From Acidobacteriota bacterium (GTDB taxonomy: Bacteria; Acidobacteriota; Vicinamibacteria; Vicinamibacterales; UBA2999), in contig JACPCS010000125.1 in assembly GCA_016184455.1 (NCBI GenBank), forward strand, positions 1 through 64,000: a stretch of DNA of 64,000 nt, read 5' to 3'. Positions 26,313 to 39,142 of the stretch are shown in pieces (position 1 is the stretch's first letter; each line of letters starts with the position of its first letter). The position numbers were made by a program, and so were the translations under genes. Below the pieces are notes generated by a model. The model did no database searches. It was given only the letters and a program-made list of their open reading frames with translations, and was not told the DNA's origin.

Positions 26313-26802
26313 AATAGGGGCGAACGTCCGCCGCGTCGACCTCGACGCTGACCGCCTGTCCGATCAGGTCGACCGAGAGCACGAGGCGGGCGCGCGTCCC
26401 CTTGCGCACCAGACGCCCCATCACGCTTTTCAGCGGCCCGTGCACGACTTCGACCATCATCCCCTCGCGTATCATCGGACACGGATCGTAGGCGAGGTCG
26501 CTCTCGACGAGCTGCCGGATTCCCTGGATCTCGTGCTCCGGAATCGGCGCCGGCTCGCCCTCGAACGACACGATGTTGACGACGCCCGTGCACTTGAGGA
26601 TGGGCAGGCGATCGTGCGGATCGAACCGCGCGAAGCAGTATCCGGGGAAGAGCGGCCAGTCGATCTTCTTCTTGCGGTCCTTCCAGCGGCTCCAGCGGGT
26701 GATCGTCGGGAGGAACGCTTCGATCTGCTTCTGCTCGAGCTGCTGGCGCACGATCTGTTCGTGCCGCGACCGCGTCCAGAGCGCGTACCAGGCATCCGTC
26801 AT
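26311..26802 (-). CDS. NusG-like transcription antiterminator (RfaH/UpxY type)
   Basis: This 163-residue NusG paralogue has an NGN domain (about 4-110: WYALWTRSRHEQIVRQQLEQ, FLPTITRWSRWKDRKKKIDW, PLFPGYCFARFD). A C-terminal KOW domain follows (about 112-160: GMMVEVVHGPLKSVMGRLVR). Specialised NusG proteins of this type promote read-through of long polysaccharide or secondary-metabolite operons. Its ATG overlaps the stop of the SurA-like gene (ATGA, 26799-26802). A house-keeping nusG would sit by rplK/secE, which are not here. Together with the nearby Wzm/Wzt exporter this supports a surface-polysaccharide role, by inference. Confidence 0.88.
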   Translation of the reverse strand: MTDAWYALWTRSRHEQIVRQQLEQKQIEAFLPTITRWSRWKDRKKKIDWPLFPGYCFARFDPHDRLPILKCTGVVNIVSFEGEPAPIPEHEIQGIRQLVESDLAYDPCPMIREGMMVEVVHGPLKSVMGRLVRKGTRARLVLSVDLIGQAVSVEVDAADVRPY

Positions 26803-27848
26803 CCAGCGAGACCTTTCCGCCGATCCGCGAGCGCCTGTTCGTACGCCTTCCGCAGCTCCTCGTTGCGCCAGGTGATCGTCGCCTGACTGCGGAGCTTCTC
26901 GAGATACTTCAGCCGCTCGGCCGCCATCTTCTCGTTGCCGACCCTGGTGCTGATGTCCGCGCGCGCGTCCTCGAACGAGCGGATGCGGGTCTCGGTCCGT
27001 GATTCGAGCTTGAGAATCTGGTAGCCGCGCGTCGTCCGGATCACGGTGGTGAGCTCGCCGACCTTCAGCTTCGCCAGCTGCTGCTGCAGGGCGTCGGCGA
27101 GCTCGCCCTCGCGGATCGGGCCGATCAGGCCACCGTTGGCTTTCGACGGCGCGTCGGAGAACTCCGCCGCGAGCCGCGGGAACGGCTCGCCCGCGAGCAG
27201 CCGCTTCCGCACCTCCTCGGCCTCGGCCTTCGCCTCGTCGTCCTGCGCGACGTTGATGCCTTTCTCGGTTACCGGCACCTCGATCAGAATCTCGCGCAGC
27301 GTCACTTCGGACGGTGTGGTGAACTCGGTCCTGTGCGCGTCGTAGTACGCGCGTGCCTCGGCCTCGGTGACGCTGATCTTGTCGACCACGTCGCGGCGCT
27401 GCGACTCCGAGGCGAGCATCTGCCGCTCTAGGGCCCGGCGCAGGTCGGTCATCGTCATGCCCTCCTGCTTGAGCGCCATCTGGAACTGGTCCTCGCTCTC
27501 GATGTTGTTCGACTTCTTGATGTTCTCGACGATCGTCTTGAACTGCTCGTCGCCGAGGGCGAGCCCCAGCTCGCGCCCGCGCTGGACGAGGAGCAGCTCG
27601 TCGACCGCCTCGAGGATCAGCTGCGGTGTCACCTCGGCCACGGCCTTGCGCAGCACCGGGCTGTCGGGCGTCACGTTGGCCAGCTCCGGCCGGTTGCGGA
27701 GCACCGCAATCTGCCGCTGCTCGAATTCGGTCTTGGTGAGAATGTCGCCGTTGACGTTGACGAGCACCTGCTCGATGATTTCGGCCCCGACCGGGACGGC
27801 CGCGGCGGCCGCCAGCAGAGCCAGGAGGAGCGCGCTTCGCTTCAGCAT
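26799..27848 (-). CDS. SurA-like periplasmic peptidyl-prolyl isomerase
   Basis: This 349-residue exported chaperone/isomerase starts at ATG 27848 with a signal peptide (about 1-22, ending AVPVGA). A SurA N-terminal chaperone region follows (about 24-165: VLVNVNGDILTKTEFEQRQI). One parvulin/PPIC rotamase domain is at about 183-300 (TLREILIEVPVT, AGEPFPRLAAEFSDAPSKAN, GGLIGPI, TTRGYQILKLESR). A helical tail ends the protein. SurA-family members assist outer-membrane protein folding, which fits the many barrel proteins here. It lies 25 nt after mfd and overlaps the antiterminator start. The upstream ATG at 27869 lacks a signal-peptide-like start. Confidence 0.88.
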   Translation of the reverse strand: MLKRSALLLALLAAAAAVPVGAEIIEQVLVNVNGDILTKTEFEQRQIAVLRNRPELANVTPDSPVLRKAVAEVTPQLILEAVDELLLVQRGRELGLALGDEQFKTIVENIKKSNNIESEDQFQMALKQEGMTMTDLRRALERQMLASESQRRDVVDKISVTEAEARAYYDAHRTEFTTPSEVTLREILIEVPVTEKGINVAQDDEAKAEAEEVRKRLLAGEPFPRLAAEFSDAPSKANGGLIGPIREGELADALQQQLAKLKVGELTTVIRTTRGYQILKLESRTETRIRSFEDARADISTRVGNEKMAAERLKYLEKLRSQATITWRNEELRKAYEQALADRRKGLAG

Positions 27849-27873
27849 CGACAATTCCTGCAGAATCAATATT

Positions 27874-30800
27874 TTAACTCAGGCGCTCGAGCAGCTCCTC
27901 GAGCCGGGGGAACATGCCTCCCTCGGCGCGCGGATTCTGCTCGGGTTTGCGCAGGATCGCTTCCTTCGTGAAGCCGGCGGTGACCGCGCCGGCAGTCGCC
28001 CGGGCGGTCCACCAGCTGGTCTCCTCGTGCGTCCGGAGGCCGGAAGGCCTCCGGCTACCACTCTTATCGGCGGCACGGTAGCCGGAGGGCTTGAGCCCTC
28101 CGGAACGAGCGGCGGCGCCTTCCGCGCCGTCCGCCTCCAGATCGAGCTTCAGCGACGCGGGCGGGACGAGCGTCGCGCCCGGGTACGCCTGGACGACTTT
28201 GATGAGGCGCATCGGATCCACGTTCGCCTGCGGACGGAACTTGATGACGACCAGGCGCCCTTCGCGATCGATCGTGTCGATGCCCAGCCGGTCGGCCATG
28301 ATGCGGATGCGGCCGTACTCGGCCAGGTTGAGCACTGAGTCGGGCGCAGGCCCGTAGCGATCGCGCGCCTCGTCGAGCACCGCCTGCAGCTCCTTCTCGC
28401 TGCGCGAGGCAGCCACACGGCGGTACACCGTGAGGCGCTGATTCATCTCCGATATGTAGCCCTCGTCGATCTTCAGGTCGACGCGCAGGTTCACCGTGGC
28501 GCGGACCGCCTCTTCGACCTCCTCGCCCTTGAGCTCGCGGACCGCCTCCTCGAGCAGCTTCATGTACATCTCGAATCCGACGGCATCGATATGGCCGCTC
28601 TGCTCGCCGCCAAGGAGATTGCCCGCCCCCCGGATCTCGAGGTCGAGCGCCGCGACGCGGAACCCGCTGCCAAGGTCGCTGAATTCCTTGATGGCCGCGA
28701 GGCGCTTGCGCGCCACCGGCGACAGCGACTCCGGCGGCGGGATGAGCAGATAGGCGTACGCCGGCCGGTCGGATCGACCGACGCGACCGCGCAACTGATA
28801 GAGCTGTGACAATCCGTAGCGGTCCGCCCGATTGACGATGATCGTGTTGGCGTTGGGAATGTCGAGGCCGTTCTCGACGATCGTGGTCGCGAGCAGCACG
28901 TCGTACTTGCGTTCGACGAACCCGAGCATCGCCCGCTCGAGCTCCTCCTCGCCCATCTGGCCGTGGCCGACGACCACCTTTGCCTCGGGCACGAGCCGCT
29001 GCAGGAGGTTGCCGACCGAGTAGATCGATTCGACGCGGTTGTGCACGAAGTACACCTGTCCGGCGCGCGCCATCTCGTTCCGGACGGCGCGCTCGATGAC
29101 CGGCGCATCGAACCTGACCACGTTCGTCTGAATCGAGAGGCGATCTTTCGGCGGCGTCTCGATGATCGACATGTCGCGGATGCCGACGAGCGACATGTTC
29201 AGCGTCCGCGGAATCGGCGTCGCGGTCATCGTCAACACGTCGACCTTCTTCCGCAGCTGCTTGATCCGTTCCTTGTGCGCCACGCCGAAGCGCTGCTCCT
29301 CGTCGACGATGAGCAGACCGAGATCCTTGAACGCCACGTCCTTCGAGAGCAGACGGTGCGTCCCGACGATGATGTCCACCTTGCCCGAGGCGACGCCCGC
29401 CAGGATCTCCTTGATCTCCGGCTTCGTGCGGAAGCGGCTGACCATGTCGATGGTCACGGGGAAGCCGGCGAAGCGATCCCGCAGCGTCTTCAGGTGCTGG
29501 AACGCCAACACGGTGGTCGGCGCCAGGAACGCGACCTGCTTGCCGTCCATGACGACCTTGAACGCTGCACGCATCGCCACTTCCGTCTTGCCGTAGCCGA
29601 CGTCGCCGCACAGCAGACGGTCCATCGGCGTCTCCGCTTCCATGTCCTGTTTGATGTCAGCGATCGCCGTCGCCTGGTCGGGCGTCAGCTCGTACGGGAA
29701 CGCCCCCTCGAACTCCTCCTGCCAGTGGGTGTCGGGGGAGAACGCGTGGCCCGGCACCGCCTTGCGCTGCGCGTACAGCTTCAGTAGCTCCTCGGCCATG
29801 TCGCGCATCGCCTTCTTGACGCGCGTCTTCGCCTTCTCCCACGAGGTGCCGCCGAGCCGATCGAGCGCGGGTCGCGCGCCGCCGGTGTACTTCTGGACGA
29901 GGTCGAGGCGCTCGACCGGCACGAACAGCTTGTCATCGGCGGCATAGCGCAGCTCGAGGAATTCCTGGGTGGCGTCGGCGGCGCCGCGCACGCCGAGCTG
30001 CTTGAGCCCGACGAATTCGCCGATGCCGTGGTCGACGTGGACGACGAGATCGCCGACTTTCAGATCGCGGAGGTCGGAGAGGAATGCCCGGGCCACGCCG
30101 GGGCGCTTCTGGGCCGCGCGCCGCTCCTCTTCGAAGACGTCGGCTTCCGCGTAGATCTGGAGCGCGGCGCCGACGAGCCGGAAGCCGCGGGAGAGCGATC
30201 CGACCGCGACGAGCACGGAGGCGGCGTGCGCGTCTTCGGCGCGCTCGACCGGTACGGCGACGACCTCGTACTCCTGCAGGATCTCCAGGGTCCGCTCGGC
30301 GCGGCCGTGGCTCTCGGCGACGAAGACGACGGCGTCGCCCCGCGTCCGCGCCTCGCGGATGTCGGCAATCCACTCGGGCACGCGGCCGCGGAACTCCAGC
30401 GTCGGCTGGCAGGAGACGTGGCGCGCGCCTTCGTCGACCGCAAGCTCCTCGAGCCGCGGCACGCCGCCAAGCCGCGCCTCGACATCCTCCCACGCGACGA
30501 AGGCCTCCTCCGGCGCTGCGTTGACGACATGGCCGCGCGCCGCCGCATCCAGGTAGCTCGAATCGAGCTGCCCACGGACCTTCCGCGCGTACTCGCTGAC
30601 CTGCTCGTACTCCGAGACGACGAGGCGGGCGCCGTGCGTCGCGAGAGAATCGAGCACCGACACCGACGCGGGCTCGTCCTCGAACCGCTCCCGCAGCGGC
30701 ACGACGACAACGTGATCGGTGGGGGCGGTCGACCGCTGCGTCGCCGGATCGAAGCGCCGCAGCGACTCCACCATGTCGCCGACGAACTCGATGCGAACCG

Positions 30801-31398
30801 GCTCGGCGTCGGCTGCCGGAAAGAGATCGACGATGCCGCCGCGGACGGCAAACGCGCCGTGCTCGTCGACCGGGTCCTCGCGAGTGAAACCCGCGTCGAC
30901 CAGCAGGTCGGCGAGGACCTGCGGATCGATTTCGGTGCCCGGCGCGAGGACGATGGCCGCTCGCAGCAGCCGTTCCGGCGGGCTGACCCGCGGGAGCAGT
31001 GCAGCGGCGGAGGCAATGATGAGCCGTGCGGCTCCCGTGGCCGCCGCATGGAGCGCCCGCGCGCGCGCCGCCGCCACGCGGAAGTGCGGCGTCATGCCGC
31101 GGTACGGGTCGACCTGCAGCGACGGCAGCGGCAGGACTGCCTGTTCGGTCGCTCGGTCAGACGCACCCTCGAGCGCGGCATAGAAGAACCGCGCGTCGGC
31201 GGTCAGCTGCTCGACATCCTTGTCAGTCGGCGCGACCAGCACGGTCAACCCGCCGCCGGCGCGCGCCGCCGCAGCTGCCGCGAGTGCCTTTGCGCTCGGA
31301 GTCAGCCCGGCCGTTATCGGCGCGAGCGTCGCCAGATCCGCCCGGGCGGCGGCGTGGCTGAGCAGGGCGCGAAGGGTCAGCGACGGCGTAGCGGCCAT
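27874..31398 (-). CDS. mfd: Transcription-repair coupling factor
   Basis: Mfd is an ATP-dependent translocase that removes stalled RNA polymerase and recruits UvrA; 1174 residues from ATG 31398 ([20 protein letters not shown]). Domains in order are a UvrB-homology region (about 1-330), the RNAP-interaction/CarD-like domain ([20 protein letters not shown], about 480-545), RecG-like helicase motifs and a TRCF C-terminal domain. Helicase motifs seen are Walker [38 protein letters not shown] and [16 protein letters not shown]. Near the C-terminus a repeat inserts about 29 residues ([20 protein letters not shown]) before the final LEELLERL helix. Confidence 0.95.
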   Translation of the reverse strand: MAATPSLTLRALLSHAAARADLATLAPITAGLTPSAKALAAAAAARAGGGLTVLVAPTDKDVEQLTADARFFYAALEGASDRATEQAVLPLPSLQVDPYRGMTPHFRVAAARARALHAAATGAARLIIASAAALLPRVSPPERLLRAAIVLAPGTEIDPQVLADLLVDAGFTREDPVDEHGAFAVRGGIVDLFPAADAEPVRIEFVGDMVESLRRFDPATQRSTAPTDHVVVVPLRERFEDEPASVSVLDSLATHGARLVVSEYEQVSEYARKVRGQLDSSYLDAAARGHVVNAAPEEAFVAWEDVEARLGGVPRLEELAVDEGARHVSCQPTLEFRGRVPEWIADIREARTRGDAVVFVAESHGRAERTLEILQEYEVVAVPVERAEDAHAASVLVAVGSLSRGFRLVGAALQIYAEADVFEEERRAAQKRPGVARAFLSDLRDLKVGDLVVHVDHGIGEFVGLKQLGVRGAADATQEFLELRYAADDKLFVPVERLDLVQKYTGGARPALDRLGGTSWEKAKTRVKKAMRDMAEELLKLYAQRKAVPGHAFSPDTHWQEEFEGAFPYELTPDQATAIADIKQDMEAETPMDRLLCGDVGYGKTEVAMRAAFKVVMDGKQVAFLAPTTVLAFQHLKTLRDRFAGFPVTIDMVSRFRTKPEIKEILAGVASGKVDIIVGTHRLLSKDVAFKDLGLLIVDEEQRFGVAHKERIKQLRKKVDVLTMTATPIPRTLNMSLVGIRDMSIIETPPKDRLSIQTNVVRFDAPVIERAVRNEMARAGQVYFVHNRVESIYSVGNLLQRLVPEAKVVVGHGQMGEEELERAMLGFVERKYDVLLATTIVENGLDIPNANTIIVNRADRYGLSQLYQLRGRVGRSDRPAYAYLLIPPPESLSPVARKRLAAIKEFSDLGSGFRVAALDLEIRGAGNLLGGEQSGHIDAVGFEMYMKLLEEAVRELKGEEVEEAVRATVNLRVDLKIDEGYISEMNQRLTVYRRVAASRSEKELQAVLDEARDRYGPAPDSVLNLAEYGRIRIMADRLGIDTIDREGRLVVIKFRPQANVDPMRLIKVVQAYPGATLVPPASLKLDLEADGAEGAAARSGGLKPSGYRAADKSGSRRPSGLRTHEETSWWTARATAGAVTAGFTKEAILRKPEQNPRAEGGMFPRLEELLERLS
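28033..28103. repeat. Double-hairpin repeat inserted in mfd
   Basis: CCGGAGGCC-GGAA-GGCCTCCGG (28033-28054) and CCGGAGGGC-TTGA-GCCCTCCGG (28082-28103) are two hairpins joined by GCTACC (28054-28059) and GGTAGC (28077-28082). The block is itself a larger inverted repeat able to form a cruciform. It encodes the extra Gly/Ser/Arg-rich segment of Mfd in frame. Confidence 0.8.
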
Positions 31399-31494
31399 TC
31401 CAGGTACATGACGAAAGGCCCACCGCCGGCCGGACCGGGGTGAGCAGAATTGCCATTGTCCCATACGCCGGGTCCGCGGCCCGGTTGATCGTGG

Positions 31495-31520
31495 CGGGTC
31501 GCGGGACCCGGCCTACGTAC
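31495..31520. repeat. Palindromic repeat with CTACGTA tail (family A)
   Basis: CGGGTC (31495-31500) and GACCCG (31505-31510) flank GCGG, followed by CTACGTAC (31513-31520). The tail forms the stop and last codons of the adenylyltransferase gene, giving its C-terminal Arg-Thr. Confidence 0.7.
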
Positions 31521-32007
31521 GTGGAGAGCGAACTTTCTCGATCAGCTTTGACGTGGAGTACCCCGGCGCGAGCGCGATGCGAACGACGCGTCCGCCCCGG
31601 CCCTCGACGACATCGCGGCCGACGATCTCGTCCGGCCCCCAGTCGGCGCCCTTGACGAGCACGTCCGGCTGAATGGCGCGGATGATGGCGTGCGGCGTGT
31701 CCTCATCGAAGAGCACGACCGCGTCGACGCAGGCGAGGCCGAGGAGCACTTCCGCGCGCTCCTGTTCGGGAGTCAGCGGCCGCTCGGAACCCTTGATCGC
31801 GCGAGCCGATCGATCCGAGTTGACGGCGACAATGAGCGCGTCGCCGAGGGCGCGAGCGTCGCGCAGGTACCGGACGTGGCCGGGATGGAGCAGGTCGAAG
31901 ACGCCGTTCGTGAAGACCACCTGGCCGCCGTGGGCGCGGATGCGCGCCGCGAACGCGGCGCCCTCGTCCGCGGTCAGCAGGCGCGCGCGCGCGGCCGGCC
32001 TGCTCAC
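31513..32007 (-). CDS. D-glycero-beta-D-manno-heptose 1-phosphate adenylyltransferase (RfaE2/HldE C-domain)
   Basis: This nucleotidyltransferase activates heptose-1-phosphate with ATP in ADP-heptose synthesis for LPS core; 164 residues from GTG 32007. It has the cytidylyltransferase signature [20 protein letters not shown] with the HxGH motif. [20 protein letters not shown] and [15 protein letters not shown] follow, typical of RfaE domain II. The kinase domain of bifunctional HldE is absent, so a separate HldA-type kinase is expected elsewhere. Its start overlaps the ABC-transporter stop (GTGA), placing it in the Wzm-Wzt export operon. The last codons come from a palindromic repeat. Nearby annotation alternatives are other glycerol-phosphate-type cytidylyltransferases. 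Confidence 0.88.
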   Translation of the reverse strand: MSRPAARARLLTADEGAAFAARIRAHGGQVVFTNGVFDLLHPGHVRYLRDARALGDALIVAVNSDRSARAIKGSERPLTPEQERAEVLLGLACVDAVVLFDEDTPHAIIRAIQPDVLVKGADWGPDEIVGRDVVEGRGGRVVRIALAPGYSTSKLIEKVRSPRT

Positions 32008-33434
32008 GAGGACAGTCCGGTGATGCGCACCCCGCCGGAGAACGTCCATCGGTGCGGCGGGCGGTAGATGCCCGCCTCGCGCAGCCGCGAGGTGACGCGG
32101 ATCGTGTAGAGCAGCCGGTGGTAGTCGTAGGCGGCCCCATTCTCGCGATGCGCCGCGACGTCGAGCTTGTAGGTACCCTCGACGAGCTCAAGGCGATCGA
32201 TCGCGAAGCGTACGTCTCCGGCGCCGATCAGCTCGCCAGACGCCGCGCCCTCGATCTTCGTGTTGGTGCCGTAGCAGCAGACCCCCTCCGCATTGAAGAT
32301 GCCGACGCCGAAGACGACGTCGGTGACCCGGTGCGGGGCCTCGACGCGGAGGCGGATTTCGAGCGGGTCGCCCGACTCGAACACATACGTAGGGAGGCCG
32401 TCGCGTCCCAGCACCTCGACCGCGGTGATCTCCACCTCGCGCGAGCCCCAGCGTCCCTCGATAGCCCGAAACATATCCGGTGGCTCCTCGGGACGCCCCG
32501 AGCTTGTCGAGGGGCGCCCCTCCTCTGCCTTGAACATGTCGGGGGGCTCGTCGGCTGCGGCTGAGCCCGAGATGTTCGCCGGTGCGGGAGGCTCCACAGG
32601 GACTTCTGCAGTCCGGCCTTCCACGGGCGCCGCAGCGGCCGCGGCCTGTACGGCCCCCGCGGCGGCGCGGCCAAGCGCGGCGTTCTCCGCTTTCGCCACG
32701 TCCTGCAGATAGGCGTCGACCACGCGCCGCGGGTCCCCCTGGATGCGCACGAGCCCCGCGTCGAGCCAGAGCGCCTCGTCGCAGAAGCGCGTCACGAGGT
32801 CGAGCGAGTGCGTGACGAGGAGCACGGTGCGGCCCTTCCGGCGGAATTCGGCGAACTTGTCGAGGCACTTGTGTGTGAAGGCTTCATCGCCGACCGCCAG
32901 CACCTCGTCGATGAGGAGTACGTCGGGATCGACGTGGATCGCGACTGCGAACCCGAGGCGCATGTACATCCCCGACGAGTACGTCTTGACGGGCGCGTCG
33001 ATGAACTCCTCGAGCTCGGCGAACGCGACGATCGCGTCGAACCGCGCGGCGATCTCGCGGCGCGTCAGCCCGAGCATCATGCCATTGATGAAGACGTTCT
33101 CGCGGCCGGAGATCTCCGGATGGAACCCGGCACCGAGCTCGATGAGCGCCGAGACGCGGCCGCGCACGGTCACCGTGCCGGCGGTCGGACGGCCGATGCC
33201 CGCAATCAGCTTGAGCATCGTGCTCTTGCCGGAGCCGTTGCGGCCCACGATCCCGAACGTGCGCCCGGCGGGCACGTCGAAGGACACTCCCTTGATCGCC
33301 TCGAACGTTTCGTCAGGCCGCAGATCGCGCAGCAGGCGGCCGCCGAGGAGCGCGCTCTTCAGCGTGCCGAACTGACGCCGCCGGCCGTACCGCCGGTACG
33401 CCTTGTGGACGTCGCGCACCTCGATCGCATTCAT
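32004..33434 (-). CDS. Wzt-like polysaccharide ABC exporter, ATP-binding subunit
   Basis: This 476-residue ATPase of an ABC-2 polysaccharide exporter has a nucleotide-binding domain (about 1-245). Motifs are Walker [13 protein letters not shown], signature [10 protein letters not shown], Walker [14 protein letters not shown] and the H-loop LVTHS. A low-complexity linker (about 255-330) precedes a Wzt-type C-terminal beta domain (about 335-455), which in characterised homologues reads the glycan end-cap. The linker holds a repeat-encoded stretch ([10 protein letters not shown]) flanked by two copies of EPPDMF(K/R)AxEGR. The adjacent permease ends 6 nt before its start. Export of O-antigen or a similar glycan is likely. 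Confidence 0.92.
   Translation of the reverse strand: MNAIEVRDVHKAYRRYGRRRQFGTLKSALLGGRLLRDLRPDETFEAIKGVSFDVPAGRTFGIVGRNGSGKSTMLKLIAGIGRPTAGTVTVRGRVSALIELGAGFHPEISGRENVFINGMMLGLTRREIAARFDAIVAFAELEEFIDAPVKTYSSGMYMRLGFAVAIHVDPDVLLIDEVLAVGDEAFTHKCLDKFAEFRRKGRTVLLVTHSLDLVTRFCDEALWLDAGLVRIQGDPRRVVDAYLQDVAKAENAALGRAAAGAVQAAAAAAPVEGRTAEVPVEPPAPANISGSAAADEPPDMFKAEEGRPSTSSGRPEEPPDMFRAIEGRWGSREVEITAVEVLGRDGLPTYVFESGDPLEIRLRVEAPHRVTDVVFGVGIFNAEGVCCYGTNTKIEGAASGELIGAGDVRFAIDRLELVEGTYKLDVAAHRENGAAYDYHRLLYTIRVTSRLREAGIYRPPHRWTFSGGVRITGLSS
32488..32520. repeat. In-frame CGAGCTTGTCGAGGGGCG-type element in the wzt-like gene (family D)
   Basis: ACGCCCCGAGCTTGTCGAGG plus GGCGCCCC encode [10 protein letters not shown] on the minus strand. 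On both sides the protein repeats EPPDMF-(K/R)-A-x-EGR, with many synonymous base differences between the two copies. A related element is inside gyrB. Confidence 0.65.
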
Positions 33435-33440
33435 GTCCGG

Positions 33441-34235
33441 TCAGACTTCCTCGGCAAGCGTGTCCCTCAGCCGATCGAACACGAAGTACCCAAACGCGAA
33501 GACGAGGACGGAGGCGCCCGCGAGGACGAGGAGCCGGGGCCACGCGGTGAACGTCCCCGGCCGGAAGAGGACCTCCTGATACGACACCGCCAGATGCGTG
33601 AACGGGTTGAGATTGAGCAGCCGCCGCACCGACGCGGGCGCCTGCGAGAGCGCGTAGATGATCGGCGTGGCGAAGAACCAGAGGGTCAGCAGGTTCGCGA
33701 GCAGGTCGCGGATGTCGCGGAAGTGGACGGCGAGCGCCGAGAGCAGCAGCGCCAGGCCGAGCGTCAGCACCAGCTGGACGAACACGACCACGGGGAACCA
33801 CAGGAGATCGCCGGCAACGACCGGCACGCCGTAATAGACGAGGAACGCCGCCAGAATCGGCAGGCCGAAGCAGAAGTGCGCCAGGCCGGCCAGCACAGTG
33901 ACGATCGGCAGCACTTCGGCCGGGAAGAGCACCTTGCGAATCAGGTTGCCGCCCGCAATCAGCACGTTCGACGCCTCGAGCAGCGAGGACGAGAACCATG
34001 TCCACGGGAGGATGCCGCAGAAGAGAAACAGGGCGAACGGCTCGAGCTCCGGCGGGTGGACGTCGGGCAGGACCACCGTGAACACGAACGTGTAGACGAG
34101 CAGCAGCAGCAGCGGGTTGACGAACGACCAGAAGAAGCCGAGCACCGACCCGCGGTACCGCGCCTTCAGCTCGCGGGCGACCAGACTGGAAATGAGCGCG
34201 CGGTACCGAAGAAGCTGTCGAAGACTGGTGAGCAG
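33441..34235 (-). CDS. Wzm-like polysaccharide ABC exporter, permease subunit (start codon uncertain)
   Basis: This six-TM ABC-2 permease partners the Wzt-like ATPase (6-nt gap). The conserved N-terminus LRYRALISSLVARELKARYR then GSVLGFFWSFVNPLLLLLVY is clearly encoded. The first standard start codon in this frame is GTG 34145, which would cut off that region. The frame is open from the atpC stop (34245-34247) in the same reading frame, and CTG 34235 is the only near-start codon giving a complete N-terminus. Translation may begin at CTG or depend on atpC coupling, or a start was lost to mutation or assembly error. Later TM segments: FALFLFCGILPWTWFSSSLL, VLAGLAHFCFGLPILAAFLV and LVLTLGLALLLSALAVHFRD. 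Confidence 0.85.
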   Translation of the reverse strand: MLTSLRQLLRYRALISSLVARELKARYRGSVLGFFWSFVNPLLLLLVYTFVFTVVLPDVHPPELEPFALFLFCGILPWTWFSSSLLEASNVLIAGGNLIRKVLFPAEVLPIVTVLAGLAHFCFGLPILAAFLVYYGVPVVAGDLLWFPVVVFVQLVLTLGLALLLSALAVHFRDIRDLLANLLTLWFFATPIIYALSQAPASVRRLLNLNPFTHLAVSYQEVLFRPGTFTAWPRLLVLAGASVLVFAFGYFVFDRLRDTLAEEV

Positions 34236-34244
34236 GCCTTCAGT

Positions 34245-34667
34245 TTATACCCGGGTCCGGGCGCGCGAGGCCACCTGCAGACGGATGAGCGCCTTCATCA
34301 GTGCGATGCGCGCGCGCTCGAGATCGATGTCGGGCGACGGCCGTGCGAGCCGCTCCTCGGCGCGCGTGCGGGCCGCCTCAGCGCGCGCGACGTCGATCTC
34401 CTGCGCGCGCTCGGCGATCTGCGCGAGCACGGTGACGCGATCGGGGAGCACCTCGACGAAGCCTCCCGCGATCGAGAGATACTGCCGCTCCTGCCCCACC
34501 CGGTACCACAGCTCGCCGACCTTGAGCGTGGCCAGCAGCGGCGCGTGCCCGGGCAGGACGCCGAGATACCCTTCGGCGCCAGGCAGCTGGAGATCGTCCA
34601 CCTCCTCGCGCACGAGCGAGCGATCGGGCGTGACGATCTCGAGGAGCAGCTTGTTCGGTAGTGCCAT
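34245..34667 (-). CDS. atpC: F1 ATP synthase epsilon subunit
   Basis: This central-stalk epsilon subunit has 140 residues. The beta-sandwich half has LEIVTPDRSLVREEVDDLQL and PGAEGYLGVLPGHAPLLATL, which are near-universal in AtpC. The helical C-terminal half is rich in Ala/Arg (AEAARTRAEERLARPSPDID). ATG 34667 is the start. It is the last gene of the atpH-A-G-D-C operon. A long hairpin repeat separates it from atpD. The polysaccharide permease frame begins right after its stop in the same reading frame. Confidence 0.94.
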   Translation of the reverse strand: MALPNKLLLEIVTPDRSLVREEVDDLQLPGAEGYLGVLPGHAPLLATLKVGELWYRVGQERQYLSIAGGFVEVLPDRVTVLAQIAERAQEIDVARAEAARTRAEERLARPSPDIDLERARIALMKALIRLQVASRARTRV

Positions 34668-34675
34668 GTCGTTTC

Positions 34676-34741
34676 AACCACGAACCTCACGAAGAACACG
34701 GAGGTGCATTTTCATTCGTGGACTTCGTGGACTTCGTGGTT
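34676..34741. repeat. Reiterated-word hairpin (CACGAAG type, family C) between atpD and atpC
   Basis: The left arm repeats CACGAA words (AACCACGAACCTCACGAAGA, 34676-34695). The right arm repeats TTCGTGGAC and ends TTCGTGGTT (to 34741). The arms are complementary over about 28 nt with mismatches. It ends 1 nt before the atpD stop codon. Confidence 0.8.
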
Positions 34742-34742
34742 C

Positions 34743-36180
<1,438 letters not shown>

Positions 36181-37038
36181 CTATGTTGCGGCGGCTCCCG
36201 AGACGACCTCGATAATCTCGCGCGTGATGGCCGCCTGGCGCACCTTGTTCATGTAGAGCGTCAGGCTGTCGATCATCTCCGACGAGTTGCGCGTCGCCGC
36301 GTCCATGGCGGTCATCTGCGCCGCGAAGAACGCGGCGTTCGACTCGAGGAGCGCCCGATACACCTGCGCCTGCACGTGGCGGGGCAGCAGGTCGGCGAAG
36401 ATCTGGTCGGCCGCCGGCTCGTACAGATACTCGGTGGTCGGTCCCGTCGCCGCCTCGAGCCTCGGAATCGGCAGCAGCTGTTCCAGCACGATCCGCTGCG
36501 CGATCACCGACTTGAACTCGTTGTAGACGATGTGCACGCTCGACGCGCGGCCGGAGACGAACTCGTCGATGGCTGCGACGGCGATGTCGGCAGCATGCGC
36601 GTAGGTCAGCCGCTGGAAGATCCCGACCTGCTCGAACCGCACGTCGAAGCCGCGCCGGCGGAAGACGTCACGCCCCTTGCGGCCGATGAGCCCCAGGCCG
36701 ATCCCCTCGGCCCGGTTCTGCTCCACGATGAACTGCCCGGCGGCCTTGATCGCGTTCGCGTTGAAGCTGCCGCAGAGGCCACGGTCGGCGGTGATCACGA
36801 TGAGGAGGGGACGGCCTTCCTCACTGCCGGTGCGCAACAGCGGGTGCGACTCGGGATCGACGCGCGCCGCCAGGCTGTTCAGCACCTGCAGCATCCGCCG
36901 CGCGTACGGGCGCGCCGCGATGACGCGTTCCTGCGCGCGCTTCAGGCGCGAGGCCGCGATCATCTTCATCGCCTTGGTGATCTGCTGCGTCGATTTGACG
37001 GCGCGGATCCGGCGGCGCAGGTCGAGGAGCGACGGCAT
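36181..37038 (-). CDS. atpG: F1 ATP synthase gamma subunit
   Basis: This central rotor shaft has 285 residues, normal length. The N-terminal coiled-coil motif LRRRIRAVKSTQQITKAMKM IAASRLKRAQ is the family hallmark, and the middle has ITADRGLCGSFNANAIKAA. The C-terminal helix has FAAQMTAMDAATRNSSEMID and SLTLYMNKVRQAAITREIIE. The start is ATG 37038, 17 nt after atpA. It is followed by the hairpin repeat and then the damaged atpD. Confidence 0.95.
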   Translation of the reverse strand: MPSLLDLRRRIRAVKSTQQITKAMKMIAASRLKRAQERVIAARPYARRMLQVLNSLAARVDPESHPLLRTGSEEGRPLLIVITADRGLCGSFNANAIKAAGQFIVEQNRAEGIGLGLIGRKGRDVFRRRGFDVRFEQVGIFQRLTYAHAADIAVAAIDEFVSGRASSVHIVYNEFKSVIAQRIVLEQLLPIPRLEAATGPTTEYLYEPAADQIFADLLPRHVQAQVYRALLESNAAFFAAQMTAMDAATRNSSEMIDSLTLYMNKVRQAAITREIIEVVSGAAAT

Positions 37039-37055
37039 CGAACGGTTCGGTCCCC

Positions 37056-38585
<1,530 letters not shown>

Positions 38586-38596
38586 CTTCTCGCCCG

Positions 38597-39142
38597 TCAC
38601 CGCTGTTGTTCGAGGCGCTCGCGGATCCTGGCGAGCTGAGTCGCGACGCTGCCGTCGTACACGATGCTGCCGACGCGCGTGACCGCGCCGCCGATCAACG
38701 CAGGGTCAACCCTGGTGGTCATCGTCACGCGGCGGCCGGTCGCGGCCGCGAGGCGCTGCTCGAACTGGGCCACACGCTCCGGCGGAAGCGGCGCCGCCGT
38801 CGTCACCTCGGCCCGGACGATCTGCCGCAGCGCCATCAGGCGCTCGCGATAGGCTGCCGCCACCTCCCCCACCACCGCCAGGTCGTCGCGATCGGCCATG
38901 AGCTGCAGGAGCTTGGCGAGCGGCGGCGAGAGGTTCACCCGCGAGAGGATGCCGTCGAGAATGCCGCGCTTGGCGCTGACCGGCACTGCCGGATTCGTCA
39001 ACGCCTTCTGCAGATCGGGCGTCCGGACCACCAGGTCGACGAACGCGGTCAGCTCCTGATCGACCTGCTCCGGATTGCCGTCGGTGCTGACGACATCGAG
39101 GAGCGCTCGCGCGTAGCGGGCGGCCGACGTACGCGACGTCAT
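38597..39142 (-). CDS. atpH: F1 ATP synthase delta subunit
   Basis: This peripheral-stalk connector has 181 residues. The typical N-terminal helical bundle is seen ([20 protein letters not shown], then [20 protein letters not shown]). The C-terminal signature [20 protein letters not shown] follows. ATG 39142 opens the F1 operon. The usual upstream Fo genes atpB, atpE and atpF are absent; parB lies there instead. The 106-nt gap upstream contains AT-rich segments (for example TTATAAAAGG) that may hold the operon promoter, but no clear -35/-10 pair was placed. Confidence 0.94.
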   Translation of the reverse strand: MTSRTSAARYARALLDVVSTDGNPEQVDQELTAFVDLVVRTPDLQKALTNPAVPVSAKRGILDGILSRVNLSPPLAKLLQLMADRDDLAVVGEVAAAYRERLMALRQIVRAEVTTAAPLPPERVAQFEQRLAAATGRRVTMTTRVDPALIGGAVTRVGSIVYDGSVATQLARIRERLEQQR

